DNA of 64,000 nt from Falsirhodobacter sp051195255 (GTDB taxonomy: Bacteria; Pseudomonadota; Alphaproteobacteria; Rhodobacterales; Rhodobacteraceae). Where the stretch lies: the NCBI RefSeq assembly GCF_051195255.1, contig NZ_JBNJLK010000001.1, forward strand, positions 614,745 through 678,744. Reading direction: 5' to 3'. Shown here in pieces: positions 50,854 through 59,601 of this stretch; the first letter of the stretch is position 1; every line of letters begins with the position of its first letter. Below the pieces are notes generated by a model. The model saw only the letters and a list, made by a program, of their open reading frames with translations, was not told the origin of the DNA and ran no database searches. Made by a program: the position numbers and the translations under genes.

Positions 50854-52115
50854 GCTATGTCCCCCGCACCCGTTTCGCCCGCTGGCTGAACGCGCGCCTG
50901 CCGCTCCCCGCCGTCCTGCACAAGACGATGACGGCCCCAACGCCCCGCAACCTGAACTGGATGTGGGTCTGGGGGATGGTGCTGCTGTTCTGCCTGCTGC
51001 TTCAGGTCGTGACCGGCCTTGTGCTGGCCATGCATTACACGCCGCAGGTCGATCTTGCCTTCGACAGCGTGGAACGCATCATGCGCGACGTGAACGGCGG
51101 CTTCTTCCTGCGCTATCTGCACGCAAACGGCGCCTCGCTGTTCTTCTTCGCGATCTATCTGCACATCGCACGCGGCATCTTCTATGGCAGCCACAAGCCC
51201 CCGCGCGAGGTGACGTGGCTGATCGGGATGACGATGTTCGTCCTGCTGATGACCACGGCCTTCACCGGCTATGTCCTGCCCTGGGGACAGATGAGCTATT
51301 GGGCCGCCACCGTCATCACCGGCCTGTTCGCGGCGGTGCCGTGGATCGGCGACAGCCTGCACGCCTGGGTGCTGGGCGGGCCGTCGGTGGGCAATGCCAC
51401 GCTGAACCGGTTCTTCGTGCTGCACTTCATGCTGCCTTTCGTGGCGGTGGCGCTGGCGCTTCTGCACATTTGGTCGTTCCACAGCACCGGCAACAGCAAC
51501 CCTTCGGGAGTGGAGCCGCGGCGGGATCCCGAGGGCTTCGCCCGCGACACCTTGCCCTTCTGGCCGTATTTCGTGGTGAAGGACCTTCTGGCGCTGGCCG
51601 TGGTTCTGGCGGCGTTCTTCGCGCTGACGGCCTTGGCCCCGAACCTTCTGGGCCATGCCGAGAATTACGTGCCTGCCAACCCGCTGGTCACGCCGGACCA
51701 CATCCAGCCTGAATGGTACTTCCTGCCCTTCTACGCCATCCTGCGCGCCTTCACGGCCGATCTGTGGCTGGTGCAGGCGGTGTCCTTCGTCACCTTCGGG
51801 CAGGTGGATGCGACGCTGATGGGGGCGCTGGCCATGTTCGGTGCGATGGCGGTGCTGCTGGCGCTGCCGTGGCTCGACCGCTCGCCTGCCCGGTCGGGGC
51901 GGTATCGGCCGTGGTTCCGGGGCGTGTTCGCCCTGCTGGTCGCGGATTTCCTGCTGCTGATGTGGTGTGGGGCGCAGCCTGCGACATCGGTAGTGGCGGC
52001 GCTGTCGCTGACCGGAACGGCGATCTGGTTCGCGATCTTCCTGATCGCGCTGCCCCTTCTGCCGCGTTTCGAAAAGGTGGAATCCCTGCCTGCGACGATC
52101 GAGGCGGCCGAATGA
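50850..52115 (+). CDS. petB: Cytochrome b of the bc1 complex
   Basis: Cytochrome b holds two haems and both quinone sites. The 421-residue product has the haem-ligand histidine pairs in RYLHANGAS and IYLHIARG, and in VLHFMLPF and LLHIWSFHSTGNSNP, about 14 residues apart each; PDHIQPEWYFLPFYAILRA carries the conserved PEWY of the Qo site. Eight membrane spans are visible. The ATG overlaps the petA stop; the longer open frame inside petA is a shadow. It overlaps petC by four bases. Confidence 0.97.
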   Translation: MSYVPRTRFARWLNARLPLPAVLHKTMTAPTPRNLNWMWVWGMVLLFCLLLQVVTGLVLAMHYTPQVDLAFDSVERIMRDVNGGFFLRYLHANGASLFFFAIYLHIARGIFYGSHKPPREVTWLIGMTMFVLLMTTAFTGYVLPWGQMSYWAATVITGLFAAVPWIGDSLHAWVLGGPSVGNATLNRFFVLHFMLPFVAVALALLHIWSFHSTGNSNPSGVEPRRDPEGFARDTLPFWPYFVVKDLLALAVVLAAFFALTALAPNLLGHAENYVPANPLVTPDHIQPEWYFLPFYAILRAFTADLWLVQAVSFVTFGQVDATLMGALAMFGAMAVLLALPWLDRSPARSGRYRPWFRGVFALLVADFLLLMWCGAQPATSVVAALSLTGTAIWFAIFLIALPLLPRFEKVESLPATIEAAE

Positions 52116-52738
52116 TCCGCGTCCTGGCCCTGTCCGTGCTGATGGCCGGACCGGCGGCGGCCTTTTCCTTCGACGGCCCCTTCGGCACCTATGATCCGGC
52201 CCAGCTTCAGCGCGGCCTTCAGGTCTATACCGAGGTGTGTTCCGCCTGCCACGGGCTGCGTCAGGTGGCGATCCGCACGCTTGGCGATCCGGACGGCCCG
52301 GCCCTGCCGCCCGACCAGGTGCGGGCTTATGCCGACCTTCTGGGCCTGGCCCCGCCCGACCGGTTTCCCGCCTCCGCCCTGCCCGAGGCGCCGGATCTGA
52401 GCCTGCTCGCCAAGGCGCAGGACGGCGGCCCGCGCTTCATCCATGACGTGCTGACGGGCTATGACGGGACGGAAGCCGAGGGGTTTTATGGCAACCGCGC
52501 CGCCGGCCCCATCGTCATGCCACCGCCGCTGGTGGACGGCGTAGTGACCTATCGCGACGGGTCGGAGGCCACGGTGGAGCGGATGTCGCAGGACGTGTCC
52601 GCCTTCCTGATGTGGGCGGCCGAACCGAAGCTGGTGGCGCGCAAGCGGGCGGGCTTCGTGGCCGTGGGACTTCTTCTGGTTCTGGCAGGCCTTCTGTACC
52701 TGACGAACCGAGAGATCTGGCGGCGTCAGCCCAGATAG
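52112..52738 (+). CDS. petC: Cytochrome c1, compact form
   Basis: Cytochrome c1 accepts electrons from the Rieske protein. The 208-residue product has a signal peptide (cleavage near residue 18), haem motif CSACH near 42, the likely axial methionine in PIVMPPPLVDG, and the typical end DVSAFLMWAAEPKLVARKR and a C-terminal membrane anchor. R. capsulatus and R. sphaeroides c1 are about 280 residues with signal; this one lacks about 70 residues between the haem motif and the methionine, including the cysteine pair. It overlaps petB by four bases and thiQ, convergent, by 13. Confidence 0.93.
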   Translation: MIRVLALSVLMAGPAAAFSFDGPFGTYDPAQLQRGLQVYTEVCSACHGLRQVAIRTLGDPDGPALPPDQVRAYADLLGLAPPDRFPASALPEAPDLSLLAKAQDGGPRFIHDVLTGYDGTEAEGFYGNRAAGPIVMPPPLVDGVVTYRDGSEATVERMSQDVSAFLMWAAEPKLVARKRAGFVAVGLLLVLAGLLYLTNREIWRRQPR

Positions 52739-53415
52739 TCGCGCAAGGCGGGCGGCGGATCGTCCAGCAGCGCCTGCGTCGGGGCGGGCGGATGCGCCAC
52801 GCCGTCCGCCACCACCACCGTGCGGCGGGCAAAGCGGCGCGCGTCGGCGGGATCATGGGTGACCATCAGGACGGTGATGCCGGTCGTCACCTCCGTCACC
52901 AGATCCAGCATGTCGGCCTTCAGTTTCGGCCCCAGCGCGGCGAAGGGTTCGTCCAGCGTCAGGATGGGCCGGCCCTGAAGCAGCGCCCGCGCCAGCGCCG
53001 CGCGCCCCTGCTGGCCGCCCGATAACTGTGCGGGGCGGCGGGTTTCCATCCCGGCCAGCCCGACACGCTCCAGCACCTCGGCCAATCGTGCGGTCTGGGC
53101 CTTGTCCAGACGCAGGCGCGGGGACAGGCCAAGGCCAAGGTTCTGGGCCACGGTCAGGTGCGGGAACAGGTTCTGTTCCTGAAACAGTGTCGCCACCGGT
53201 CGTTCGGCCGGCGGCAGCGACGTCAGGTCCCGCCCGTTCCAGCGGATCGCGCCTGCGGCCAGCGGCACGAAGCCCGCCAGCGCCATCAGCAGCGTCGATT
53301 TGCCCGCCCCCGAAGGGCCGATCAGGGCGATCCTTTCCCCCGCCTCTGCCTGCCAGTCGGCGGTCAGGTGGAAATCGTCCAGACGGATCGCCGCCGCCTC
53401 AAAGGTCAGAGCCAT
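52726..53415 (-). CDS. thiQ: Thiamine ABC transporter ATP-binding protein ThiQ
   Basis: ThiQ powers uptake of thiamine or its phosphates. The 229-residue ATPase has Walker A LIGPSGAGKST near residues 31-41, the Q-loop TLFQEQNLFPHLTV, signature LSGGQQGRAALARAL and Walker B ILTLDEPFAALGP. The ATG at 53415 overlaps thiP by 17 bases. It is the last gene of thiB-thiP-thiQ, under a TPP riboswitch. Confidence 0.93.
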   Translation of the reverse strand: MALTFEAAAIRLDDFHLTADWQAEAGERIALIGPSGAGKSTLLMALAGFVPLAAGAIRWNGRDLTSLPPAERPVATLFQEQNLFPHLTVAQNLGLGLSPRLRLDKAQTARLAEVLERVGLAGMETRRPAQLSGGQQGRAALARALLQGRPILTLDEPFAALGPKLKADMLDLVTEVTTGITVLMVTHDPADARRFARRTVVVADGVAHPPAPTQALLDDPPPALRDYLG

Positions 53416-54907
53416 GGCGCCCCCCCCAATCGAAGATGAAGAACAGGGCAAAGGACAGGATCACCAGCAGCAGCGCGGCCCCCGCCGCCTGCTCCATCCG
53501 GTAGGCGCCCATCAGCTGCTGGACCAGAAGGGGCAGTGTCGGCCCGTTTGGCGCGGCGAAAAGCGCGATCACCCCCAGATCGCCCATCGACAGCGCGGCG
53601 GACACCCCACCGGCAAAGCCAAGGGGCGCGCGCATCCGGGGCAGGATCAGCCAGCGCAGCCGGGCCATCCCGCGCAGGCCAAGGGTGTCGGCCAGCCGAC
53701 CGTAACCGGCCTGAACGGTCTGCGCGGCGGGCCGCAGGATGCGAAAGGCAAAGGGCAGGGCAAGCGTGGCGTTCACCAGCAGCGTGACCGGAAGGGCCAC
53801 CCGTTCCGGCGGCAGGAGGGGCCAAAGCGCGAGGAACAGCCCTGTGCCCATGACAAGGGAGGAAGCGGCCAGCGGCAGGGTCGCCACGACCCCCACCCAG
53901 CGCGCCGGTGACAAAGCCAGTGTCAGGGCGGCGCCCAGTGTCAAAGCGCTCGCGCCCAGAGCAATGCCGACCGACCGGACCGCCGCCCCCCAGACCGAGG
54001 GGGGCAGATCCCCCATACCCGCCACCCCTCGCCACGCCACCATCGCCAGCGGCACCGCCAGAAACAGCGTTGCCAGTGTCAGCAGGACGGTGTCCGCGAT
54101 CCGGTGCCAGCCCTTGGGCGCGAAGGGGATTACCCGGTCCAGCCCCTTGCCAAACCCCGAAGGCGTGGCGAACAGCCCGGCCAGCAGCACGGCGGCCGCG
54201 CACAGGGCAAATTGCAAAAGAGCGAGGCTGGCGGCGCGACCAAGGTCAAACTGGAAGCGCAGGGACTGGTAGATCGCAAGCTCCACCGTGGTGGCGCGGG
54301 GGCCGCCGCCAAGGGTCAGCGCTACGGCAAAGCTGGTCAGGCAGATCGCGAAGATCACGGCCAGCGTGCCGGGCAGCACCGCCCGCAGCATCGGGCGTTC
54401 CAGATGGCGGGCGATGTCACCCGGCCCGAAGCCGAGGGACAGGGCCAGACGCATCCGTTCCGCCGGAATGGCCTGCCAGCCTTGCAGGATCAGGCGGACG
54501 GCCAGCGGCATGTTCAGGAACACATGCGCCAGCACAACGCCGTGTAGACCATAGATCGGGATCGACAGGCCCACCGTGCCCAGCGCCTGGTTGACCAGCC
54601 CGGCACGGCCGAAGACGGCCAGCAGCCCCAGAACCGCCACGATCACCGGCAGAAGAAAGGGCGCGCCCAGCAGCGCGATCAGCGCGCCTCGGCCCGGAAA
54701 ACGTCGTCGTGCCAGCGCCCGCGCCACCGGCACCGCCAGCGCGACCGAAATCCCGGCCGACAGCGCCGCCTGAAGCACGGTGAAGCGCACGGCGGGCCAG
54801 TCGGCGCCCCAGCCGCCCTGCGCCTGCGCGGCCACCATCGCCAGCGGCCCGAAGGTCAGAAGAAGGACGGTCAGCCCGACCGTCAGCGGGACAGCGCGGC
54901 CTGCCAT
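53399..54907 (-). CDS. thiP: Thiamine ABC transporter permease ThiP
   Basis: The 502-residue permease has about twelve hydrophobic segments in two halves, each with a permease loop (FLNMPLAVRLILQGWQAIP near 134-152; the second near RLADTLGLRGMARLRWL). This two-in-one form is typical of ThiP. It overlaps thiB by 25 bases and thiQ by 17. Confidence 0.93.
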   Translation of the reverse strand: MAGRAVPLTVGLTVLLLTFGPLAMVAAQAQGGWGADWPAVRFTVLQAALSAGISVALAVPVARALARRRFPGRGALIALLGAPFLLPVIVAVLGLLAVFGRAGLVNQALGTVGLSIPIYGLHGVVLAHVFLNMPLAVRLILQGWQAIPAERMRLALSLGFGPGDIARHLERPMLRAVLPGTLAVIFAICLTSFAVALTLGGGPRATTVELAIYQSLRFQFDLGRAASLALLQFALCAAAVLLAGLFATPSGFGKGLDRVIPFAPKGWHRIADTVLLTLATLFLAVPLAMVAWRGVAGMGDLPPSVWGAAVRSVGIALGASALTLGAALTLALSPARWVGVVATLPLAASSLVMGTGLFLALWPLLPPERVALPVTLLVNATLALPFAFRILRPAAQTVQAGYGRLADTLGLRGMARLRWLILPRMRAPLGFAGGVSAALSMGDLGVIALFAAPNGPTLPLLVQQLMGAYRMEQAAGAALLLVILSFALFFIFDWGGRHGSDL

Positions 54908-55848
54908 TCGGCCATCGCGGCGTCACGTTCGGCCGCCGCCTCGGCCGGCGGCAGGAACAGCGTCTTGTCGGGGCGGGGCAAGGCGGTGAATGCCTCGGGC
55001 AGCTCCACCGGGCGGGCGGGATACATCCAGTTGGTCGTGGCGATGGTCTGTTGCGCCGCGTCCGACAGCAGGAAGGCGAGGAAGCTGTCCGCAAGATCAG
55101 GCTGGTCGGAGGACGCGAGACGAGCCGCCACCTCCACTTGAAGGTAATGCCCGTCGCGGAAGATGGGCGCGGTCTTTGTGTCGTCCTCCTCCGCCATGAT
55201 GTGATAGGCGGGGGAGGTGGTGTAGCTCAGCACCGCGTCCGCTTCGCCGGAGGTGAAAAGGCCGTAGGATTCGGACCAGCCGGGGGTGACGGTCAGGATG
55301 TTGTCGGCCAGTCGGTCCCACATCGCGCCCGCCTTGTCGCCATAGGCCGCCTTCACCCACATCACCAGCCCAAGGCCGGGGGTGGAGGAACGGGGATCCT
55401 GAATCACCACCTTCAGGTTCGACTCCGCCAGCTCCTCGAAACTGTGGGGCTGCGGGGCGTCCGCGTTCATCACGAAGCCGAACCAGCCCCAGTCGAAGGG
55501 CATGAAGGTGGTGTCCGTCCAGTCCACCGGCAGATCGACCGCCGGAACCTCTCCATGTGGCGCGAAGAGGCTGGTCGCCTGCGCCTCGGCCAGAAGGTTG
55601 GCGTCGAGGCCGACGACCACGTCCGTGTTTCCCCGCGCGCCTTCCAGCTTCAGCCGGGCCAGCATGGCGGCCGCGTCGCCGGGCGCGGTGAAGACGACGT
55701 TGCATCCGCACTCCGCCTCGAAGGCCTGCTCGATCTGCGGGCCGGGGCCCCATTCGCTGACAAAGCTGTCATAGGTCATGACCTCCAGCGTGGGCGTCTG
55801 GGCAAAGGCCGCGGCGGGCAGAAAGGCGGTCAGAAGCAGAAGGCGCAT
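54883..55848 (-). CDS. thiB: Thiamine ABC transporter substrate-binding protein ThiB
   Basis: ThiB catches thiamine in the periplasm. The 321-residue product has a signal peptide (MRLLLLTAFLPAAAFAQ), EVMTYDSFVSEWGPGPQIE near residue 22, TDVVVGLDANLL, FMPFDWGWFGFVMN and NWMYPARPVELPEAF near the end, all family blocks. The ATG at 55848 follows aggaaccat-type context; the long open frame upstream crosses the riboswitch and is not coding. A TPP riboswitch lies about 40 bases upstream. Confidence 0.94.
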   Translation of the reverse strand: MRLLLLTAFLPAAAFAQTPTLEVMTYDSFVSEWGPGPQIEQAFEAECGCNVVFTAPGDAAAMLARLKLEGARGNTDVVVGLDANLLAEAQATSLFAPHGEVPAVDLPVDWTDTTFMPFDWGWFGFVMNADAPQPHSFEELAESNLKVVIQDPRSSTPGLGLVMWVKAAYGDKAGAMWDRLADNILTVTPGWSESYGLFTSGEADAVLSYTTSPAYHIMAEEDDTKTAPIFRDGHYLQVEVAARLASSDQPDLADSFLAFLLSDAAQQTIATTNWMYPARPVELPEAFTALPRPDKTLFLPPAEAAAERDAAMAEWQAALSR

Positions 55849-55884
55849 GGTTCCTCCGATCCGGCAGAAAGAGGGCTTGCGCTG

Positions 55885-55970
55885 CACCTTCCCTCCGCCG
55901 GCGTGATCCGGTTCAGGTTCGACGGGTTCGCATCGCATCTCAGCCCGAAGGCACCCCGAGGTTCCTTTCG
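55885..55970 (-). promoter_or_regulatory. TPP riboswitch (THI element) controlling thiBPQ
   Basis: On the minus strand the leader has the conserved parts of the TPP riboswitch in order: GGGGTGCC, CTGAGATG, ACCCG, GAACCTGA, CCGGATCACGCCGGCG and GAGGGAAGG. High TPP is expected to lower expression of thiBPQ. The match is clear by eye. Confidence 0.95.
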
Positions 55971-56061
55971 ATCTAGAAGCCGGCAGGTGCCCTGTCCAGC
56001 GTGAAACGGGTTTTCGGGCGGGCGCCTTTGTCTTATGGCTGCGAAGGCAAGGAGATCCGAC

Positions 56062-57171
56062 ATGAGCTTCAACACCTTCGGCCACCTGTTCCGCGTCACC
56101 ACCTGGGGCGAAAGCCACGGCCCCGCGCTGGGCGCCACCGTGGACGGCTGCCCCCCTGGCGTGAAGATCGAGGCGTCGGAAATCCAGCACTGGCTGGACC
56201 GCCGCAAGCCGGGCACCAGCCGCTTCACCACCCAGCGGCGCGAGGCGGACGAGGTGAAGATCCTGTCCGGTGTGTTCGAGGGCGTGTCGACCGGCACCCC
56301 GATCCAGTTGATGATCGAGAACACGGATCAGCGGTCCAAGGATTACGGCGACATCGCCAACAGCTTCCGCCCCGGTCATGCCGATCTGGCCTATCACCTG
56401 AAATACGGGGTGCGGGATTATCGGGGCGGCGGCCGATCCTCGGCCCGCGAAACGGCGGCGCGGGTGGCGGCGGGTGGCGTGGCACGCGCGGCACTGGCGG
56501 CGCTGGCGCCGGATTTGAAGATCACCGGTTTCATGGTGCAGATGGGCCCGCACGCCATCGACCGGACCCGTGCCGATCTGGCCGAGGTGGAGAACAACCC
56601 CTTCTGGTGCCCCGATCCCGTCATGGCCGAACAGTGGGCAGGATATCTGGATGATCTGCGCAAGGCGCATGATTCCGTGGGCGCGGTGATCGAGGTCGTG
56701 GCCTCGGGCGTTCCGGCGGGCTTGGGTGCGCCGATCTATGGCAAGCTGGACACGGATCTGGCCGCCGCGATGATGTCCATCAACGCCGTCAAGGCGGTGG
56801 AGATCGGCGAGGGCATGGCCGCCGCCGCCCTGACAGGGCGTGAAAACGCGGACGAGATGCGGATGGGCGCGAACGGCGCACAGTTCCTGTCGAACCATGC
56901 TGGCGGCATCCTGGGCGGAATCTCCACCGGGCAGGACGTGGTGGTGCGCTTTGCGGTGAAGCCGACATCGTCGATCCTGACTCCACGCCAGACGGTGAAC
57001 CTGGCGGGCGAGGAGGTGGATCTGGTCACCAAGGGACGCCACGATCCCTGCGTCGGCATCCGCGCCATTCCGGTGGCCGAGGCGATGATGGCCTGCGTTC
57101 TGCTGGACCACCTTCTGCGCGATCGCGGGCAGACGGGCGGGGTGCGCGGAAAGGTTGGCCTGCAAGAGTGA
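56062..57171 (+). CDS. aroC: Chorismate synthase
   Basis: AroC makes chorismate from EPSP with reduced FMN, the last common step of aromatic synthesis. The 369-residue product has FRVTTWGESHGPALG at the start, RREADEVKILSGVFEG near 49, GVRDYRGGGRSSARETAARV near 115-134, and VTKGRHDPCVGIRAIPVAEA near the end. The ATG at 56062 follows aaggag. It stands alone between thiB (divergent) and a small membrane protein gene. Confidence 0.97.
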   Translation: MSFNTFGHLFRVTTWGESHGPALGATVDGCPPGVKIEASEIQHWLDRRKPGTSRFTTQRREADEVKILSGVFEGVSTGTPIQLMIENTDQRSKDYGDIANSFRPGHADLAYHLKYGVRDYRGGGRSSARETAARVAAGGVARAALAALAPDLKITGFMVQMGPHAIDRTRADLAEVENNPFWCPDPVMAEQWAGYLDDLRKAHDSVGAVIEVVASGVPAGLGAPIYGKLDTDLAAAMMSINAVKAVEIGEGMAAAALTGRENADEMRMGANGAQFLSNHAGGILGGISTGQDVVVRFAVKPTSSILTPRQTVNLAGEEVDLVTKGRHDPCVGIRAIPVAEAMMACVLLDHLLRDRGQTGGVRGKVGLQE

Positions 57172-57261
57172 TCTGACAGATCCCTCACGAATCCTGCTGC
57201 GGACGGGGAACAAACACAAGGATGTGACGTTCTCATGTCAGACAGACCAAGGAGAGACTTC

Positions 57262-57537
57262 ATGGCTGATTATCGCAACGACCGTGACCTTGACCGCGCC
57301 CAACCGAAGACCGTTCGGGCAGAACGTTCCGGCAGCTCGATCTTCCTGATCGTGGCCGCTGTCATCGCCTTGCTGGCGATCCTGTGGTTCGCCTTCTCGG
57401 GCGGCGACGATGCGACGACGACCGCACCGTCGGCCATGCAGGAAGCCCCTGCCGCCACCACGACGGCCCCGGAAAGCACCATCACCCCCGCCCCGAACGC
57501 AGGCACCACGGGTGGCACCACGACGACCGCGCCCTGA
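57262..57537 (+). CDS. Small single-pass membrane protein with Thr/Ala-rich tail
   Basis: The 91-residue product has a charged N-terminus, one membrane span at about residues 27-46 (IFLIVAAVIALLAILWFAFS), and a low-complexity tail rich in Thr, Ala and Pro (TTAPESTITPAP). The function is unknown; the tail is likely periplasmic. The ATG at 57262 follows GGAGA; an in-frame ATG at 57235 has no SD. A clear terminator follows. Confidence 0.7.
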   Translation: MADYRNDRDLDRAQPKTVRAERSGSSIFLIVAAVIALLAILWFAFSGGDDATTTAPSAMQEAPAATTTAPESTITPAPNAGTTGGTTTTAP

Positions 57538-57560
57538 TCGGCGAAGATTTGAAACGGAAG

Positions 57561-57586
57561 GGCGGTCCAAAAGGACCGCCTTTTTT
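57561..57586 (+). terminator. Rho-independent terminator
   Basis: A perfect 8-bp stem, GGCGGTCC with GGACCGCC, closes an AAAA loop and is followed by six T. The T-run touches the pyrF stop codon. Confidence 0.92.
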
Positions 57587-58278
57587 CATGCGCGCAGGTT
57601 GGCCAGAACCGCAAGGGCGGCGGCGCGCGGATCGGGCGCCTGCCAGATCGGACGGCCTACGACGATGTGGTTCGCACCGTTCCGGATGGCGTCGCCCGGT
57701 GTGGCCACGCGCTTCTGATCGCCCAGGGCCGCATCGGCCGGACGCACGCCTGGGGTGACGATCAGCTTTCCGGCCGCTTCGGGAAGGGCGCGAATGGCGG
57801 CCGCTTCTTGCGGGCTGGCGATGACGCCGTCCGCCCCGGCCGACAGCGCCCGCGCCGCGCGTTCGACCGTGATCTTCGCCAGATCACCCGCCTGGATCAT
57901 GTTGGCGTCCAGATCCGCACGGTCCAGCGAGGTCAGGATGGTGACGGCCAGGATCTTCGTGTCCGTTCCGGCCTTCCCCTCGGCGGCGGCGCACACCACC
58001 TGCGGATCACCATGCACGGTCAGGAAGTCCAGCCCGTGCTGGGCGATGCCACGCACCGCCGCTTCCACCGTGGCCCCGATGTCGAACAGCTTCATGTCGA
58101 GGAACACGCGCTTGCCGCGGTCGTGCTTCAGCTCGTTCGCCAAGGCAAAACCGCCGCCCGTCAGCATGCCCAGACCGATTTTGTAGAACGACACCGTGTC
58201 GCCCAGCTGGTCGGCCAAAGCCAGGCCCTGAACGACATTGGGCACATCAAGCGCTACGATAAGACGATCGTCGGACAT
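57586..58278 (-). CDS. pyrF: Orotidine 5'-phosphate decarboxylase
   Basis: PyrF makes UMP by decarboxylating OMP. The 230-residue TIM barrel has LIVALDVPN near residues 6-14, FYKIGLGML, the catalytic VFLDMKLFDIG near 58-68 (Asp, Lys, Asp), and IVTPGVRPA near 180 with GANHIVVGRPI at the end. The ATG at 58278 is preceded by aggtgtc; the long open frame upstream crosses an inverted repeat and is not coding. Confidence 0.96.
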   Translation of the reverse strand: MSDDRLIVALDVPNVVQGLALADQLGDTVSFYKIGLGMLTGGGFALANELKHDRGKRVFLDMKLFDIGATVEAAVRGIAQHGLDFLTVHGDPQVVCAAAEGKAGTDTKILAVTILTSLDRADLDANMIQAGDLAKITVERAARALSAGADGVIASPQEAAAIRALPEAAGKLIVTPGVRPADAALGDQKRVATPGDAIRNGANHIVVGRPIWQAPDPRAAALAVLANLRA

Positions 58279-58328
58279 GGAGACACCTCTGGGCTTGGGA
58301 CGGGCGAGGGGATGGGCCGATCCGCGAT

Positions 58329-58357
58329 CCCTGTCAACGCCGAAAGCGTTGACAGGG
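58329..58357. repeat. Perfect 12-bp inverted repeat in a divergent promoter region
   Basis: CCCTGTCAACGC and GCGTTGACAGGG flank a five-base loop, CGAAA. Each arm contains TTGACA in one orientation. No T-run follows, so it is more likely an operator or a divergent promoter element than a terminator. Confidence 0.7.
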
Positions 58358-58395
58358 CGGCGGTCCTGATGGTCCATGGGAAAAAAGGCGAAGGC

Positions 58396-59163
58396 ATGCA
58401 GATCACGATTACCCATGACCGGCCCGAGGGCCCCCGCGCTGGCCCGATCACTGTGGGGTGGTTTCTGACCTCGGACAAGGGGGCGGTGCTGTTCGATCCG
58501 CCCGAACGGCTTGTGCAGCGGCCGCCGAACCGCGGGCACGCCAAATCCGCCGCGCGCTGCCCGGCGGTGGTCCAGATGGAAAGCCGCTATTTCGTGGTGA
58601 AATGCCCCTATGACCTGCATCTGGGGTTCGGGCGCGATGACAAGGGCAAGGCGCATCTGGTCAACCGGCTGGGTGCGGCCAGCCCTGTCCGACCGGCCAA
58701 GCTGAACGAGCTGCTGACCATGGTCAACCAAAACGAATGGCGTTTTCCGGACCGTCCGACGGTGCAGTTGAACCTGCCCTACTGCTTCATCGCCGACGAG
58801 CCGGTGTATCTGAGCCAGATCGGCACCTTCGCCCATTACCGGGCCGATCCCCTGCCGGGAACCATCTTTGGCGGGCGCTTCCCCATCGATGTCTGGCCGC
58901 GCCCGCTGATGTGGGCGTTCGAGTGGCATGACACGGCAAGGGACATCGTCGTGAAGCGGGGGGAGCCGCTGTTCTATGTCCAGTTCGAAGGGGAAGGCCC
59001 CGACCGCCCGGTTCAGGTCGTGGAGGTCGAACGCACTGACGAGCTGTCGGGGTATCTGGAGAAGATCTCGGGGGTGGTCAACTACGTCAACCAGACCTTC
59101 TCCCTCTTCAAGGCGGCGGAAGGATTGCGCCCGCCGACCCTGGTCGTTCCGAAGAAGCGTTAA
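58396..59163 (+). CDS. Protein of unknown function
   Basis: The 255-residue product is soluble, with no signal or membrane segment. It has PITVGWFLTSDKGAVLFDPP near the start, several proline-tryptophan spots (FPIDVWPRPLMWAFEWHD), and ends in basic residues. I do not recognise the family and see no catalytic motif. The start is uncertain: ATG at 58396, or an in-frame ATG at 58369. It ends against the convergent small gene at 59160, with overlapping stop codons. Confidence 0.65.
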   Translation: MQITITHDRPEGPRAGPITVGWFLTSDKGAVLFDPPERLVQRPPNRGHAKSAARCPAVVQMESRYFVVKCPYDLHLGFGRDDKGKAHLVNRLGAASPVRPAKLNELLTMVNQNEWRFPDRPTVQLNLPYCFIADEPVYLSQIGTFAHYRADPLPGTIFGGRFPIDVWPRPLMWAFEWHDTARDIVVKRGEPLFYVQFEGEGPDRPVQVVEVERTDELSGYLEKISGVVNYVNQTFSLFKAAEGLRPPTLVVPKKR

Positions 59164-59393
59164 GCGGCCGTGTCGAAGCGCGGCGCCGTGACGCGGGCCG
59201 CATAAAGCGACTTCGCGCTGTCCAGTAGCCGCTGGCGCAGGTTCTCTCCGTTCGAGGGTTCTGCGGTGCGAATGTGGACTTCGAAGGGCACGGGACGTCC
59301 CTCTTCCTTCACAAGAAGGGTGACCATCGCCTCGACTTGACCGAAATCACGGGCATAGCGGGCATGTTCGATCTCGGCAGACAAAATACGCAT
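59160..59393 (-). CDS. Small protein of unknown function
   Basis: The 77-residue product (MRILSAEIEHARYARDFGQV) is soluble, acidic in the first part, with a possible beta-hairpin around VTLLVKEEGRPVPFEVHIRT. The family is not recognised. The ATG at 59393 has AAGGA upstream; an in-frame ATG at 59411 would add six residues. It overlaps the stop of the upstream-facing gene by three bases. Confidence 0.6.
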   Translation of the reverse strand: MRILSAEIEHARYARDFGQVEAMVTLLVKEEGRPVPFEVHIRTAEPSNGENLRQRLLDSAKSLYAARVTAPRFDTAA

Positions 59394-59495
59394 GGCAGTG
59401 TCCTTGGTCATTTCAGGGTGTCAACCACCTTTTTTGACTTTTGTTCCCCATCCGTGAAACTGTTGCACTCACGCTGTGGTGAGCGGTGGGAGCAT

Positions 59496-59525
59496 CTTGA
59501 AACCGTTACAGGCACTGCGCATTTT
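59496..59525 (+). promoter_or_regulatory. Possible heat-shock (RpoH) promoter of clpB
   Basis: CTTGAAA (59496-59502), a 15-base spacer and CGCATTTT (59518-59525) resemble the sigma-32 consensus CTTGAAA ... CCCCATNT. It lies about 75 bases before clpB, which is heat induced in most bacteria. Confidence 0.6.
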
Positions 59526-59601
59526 CCTGACAGAGACCCGCCACAGGGCGCGCCGTATCCGGGCGCCGAGGAGCGGGGGCTTTGTGAAAGGAGAAGAACC
59601 G

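Noticed and set aside
55849..57219. Upstream extension of the thiB frame
   Set aside because: It crosses the TPP riboswitch and the aroC gene; ThiB has a signal peptide starting at 55848.
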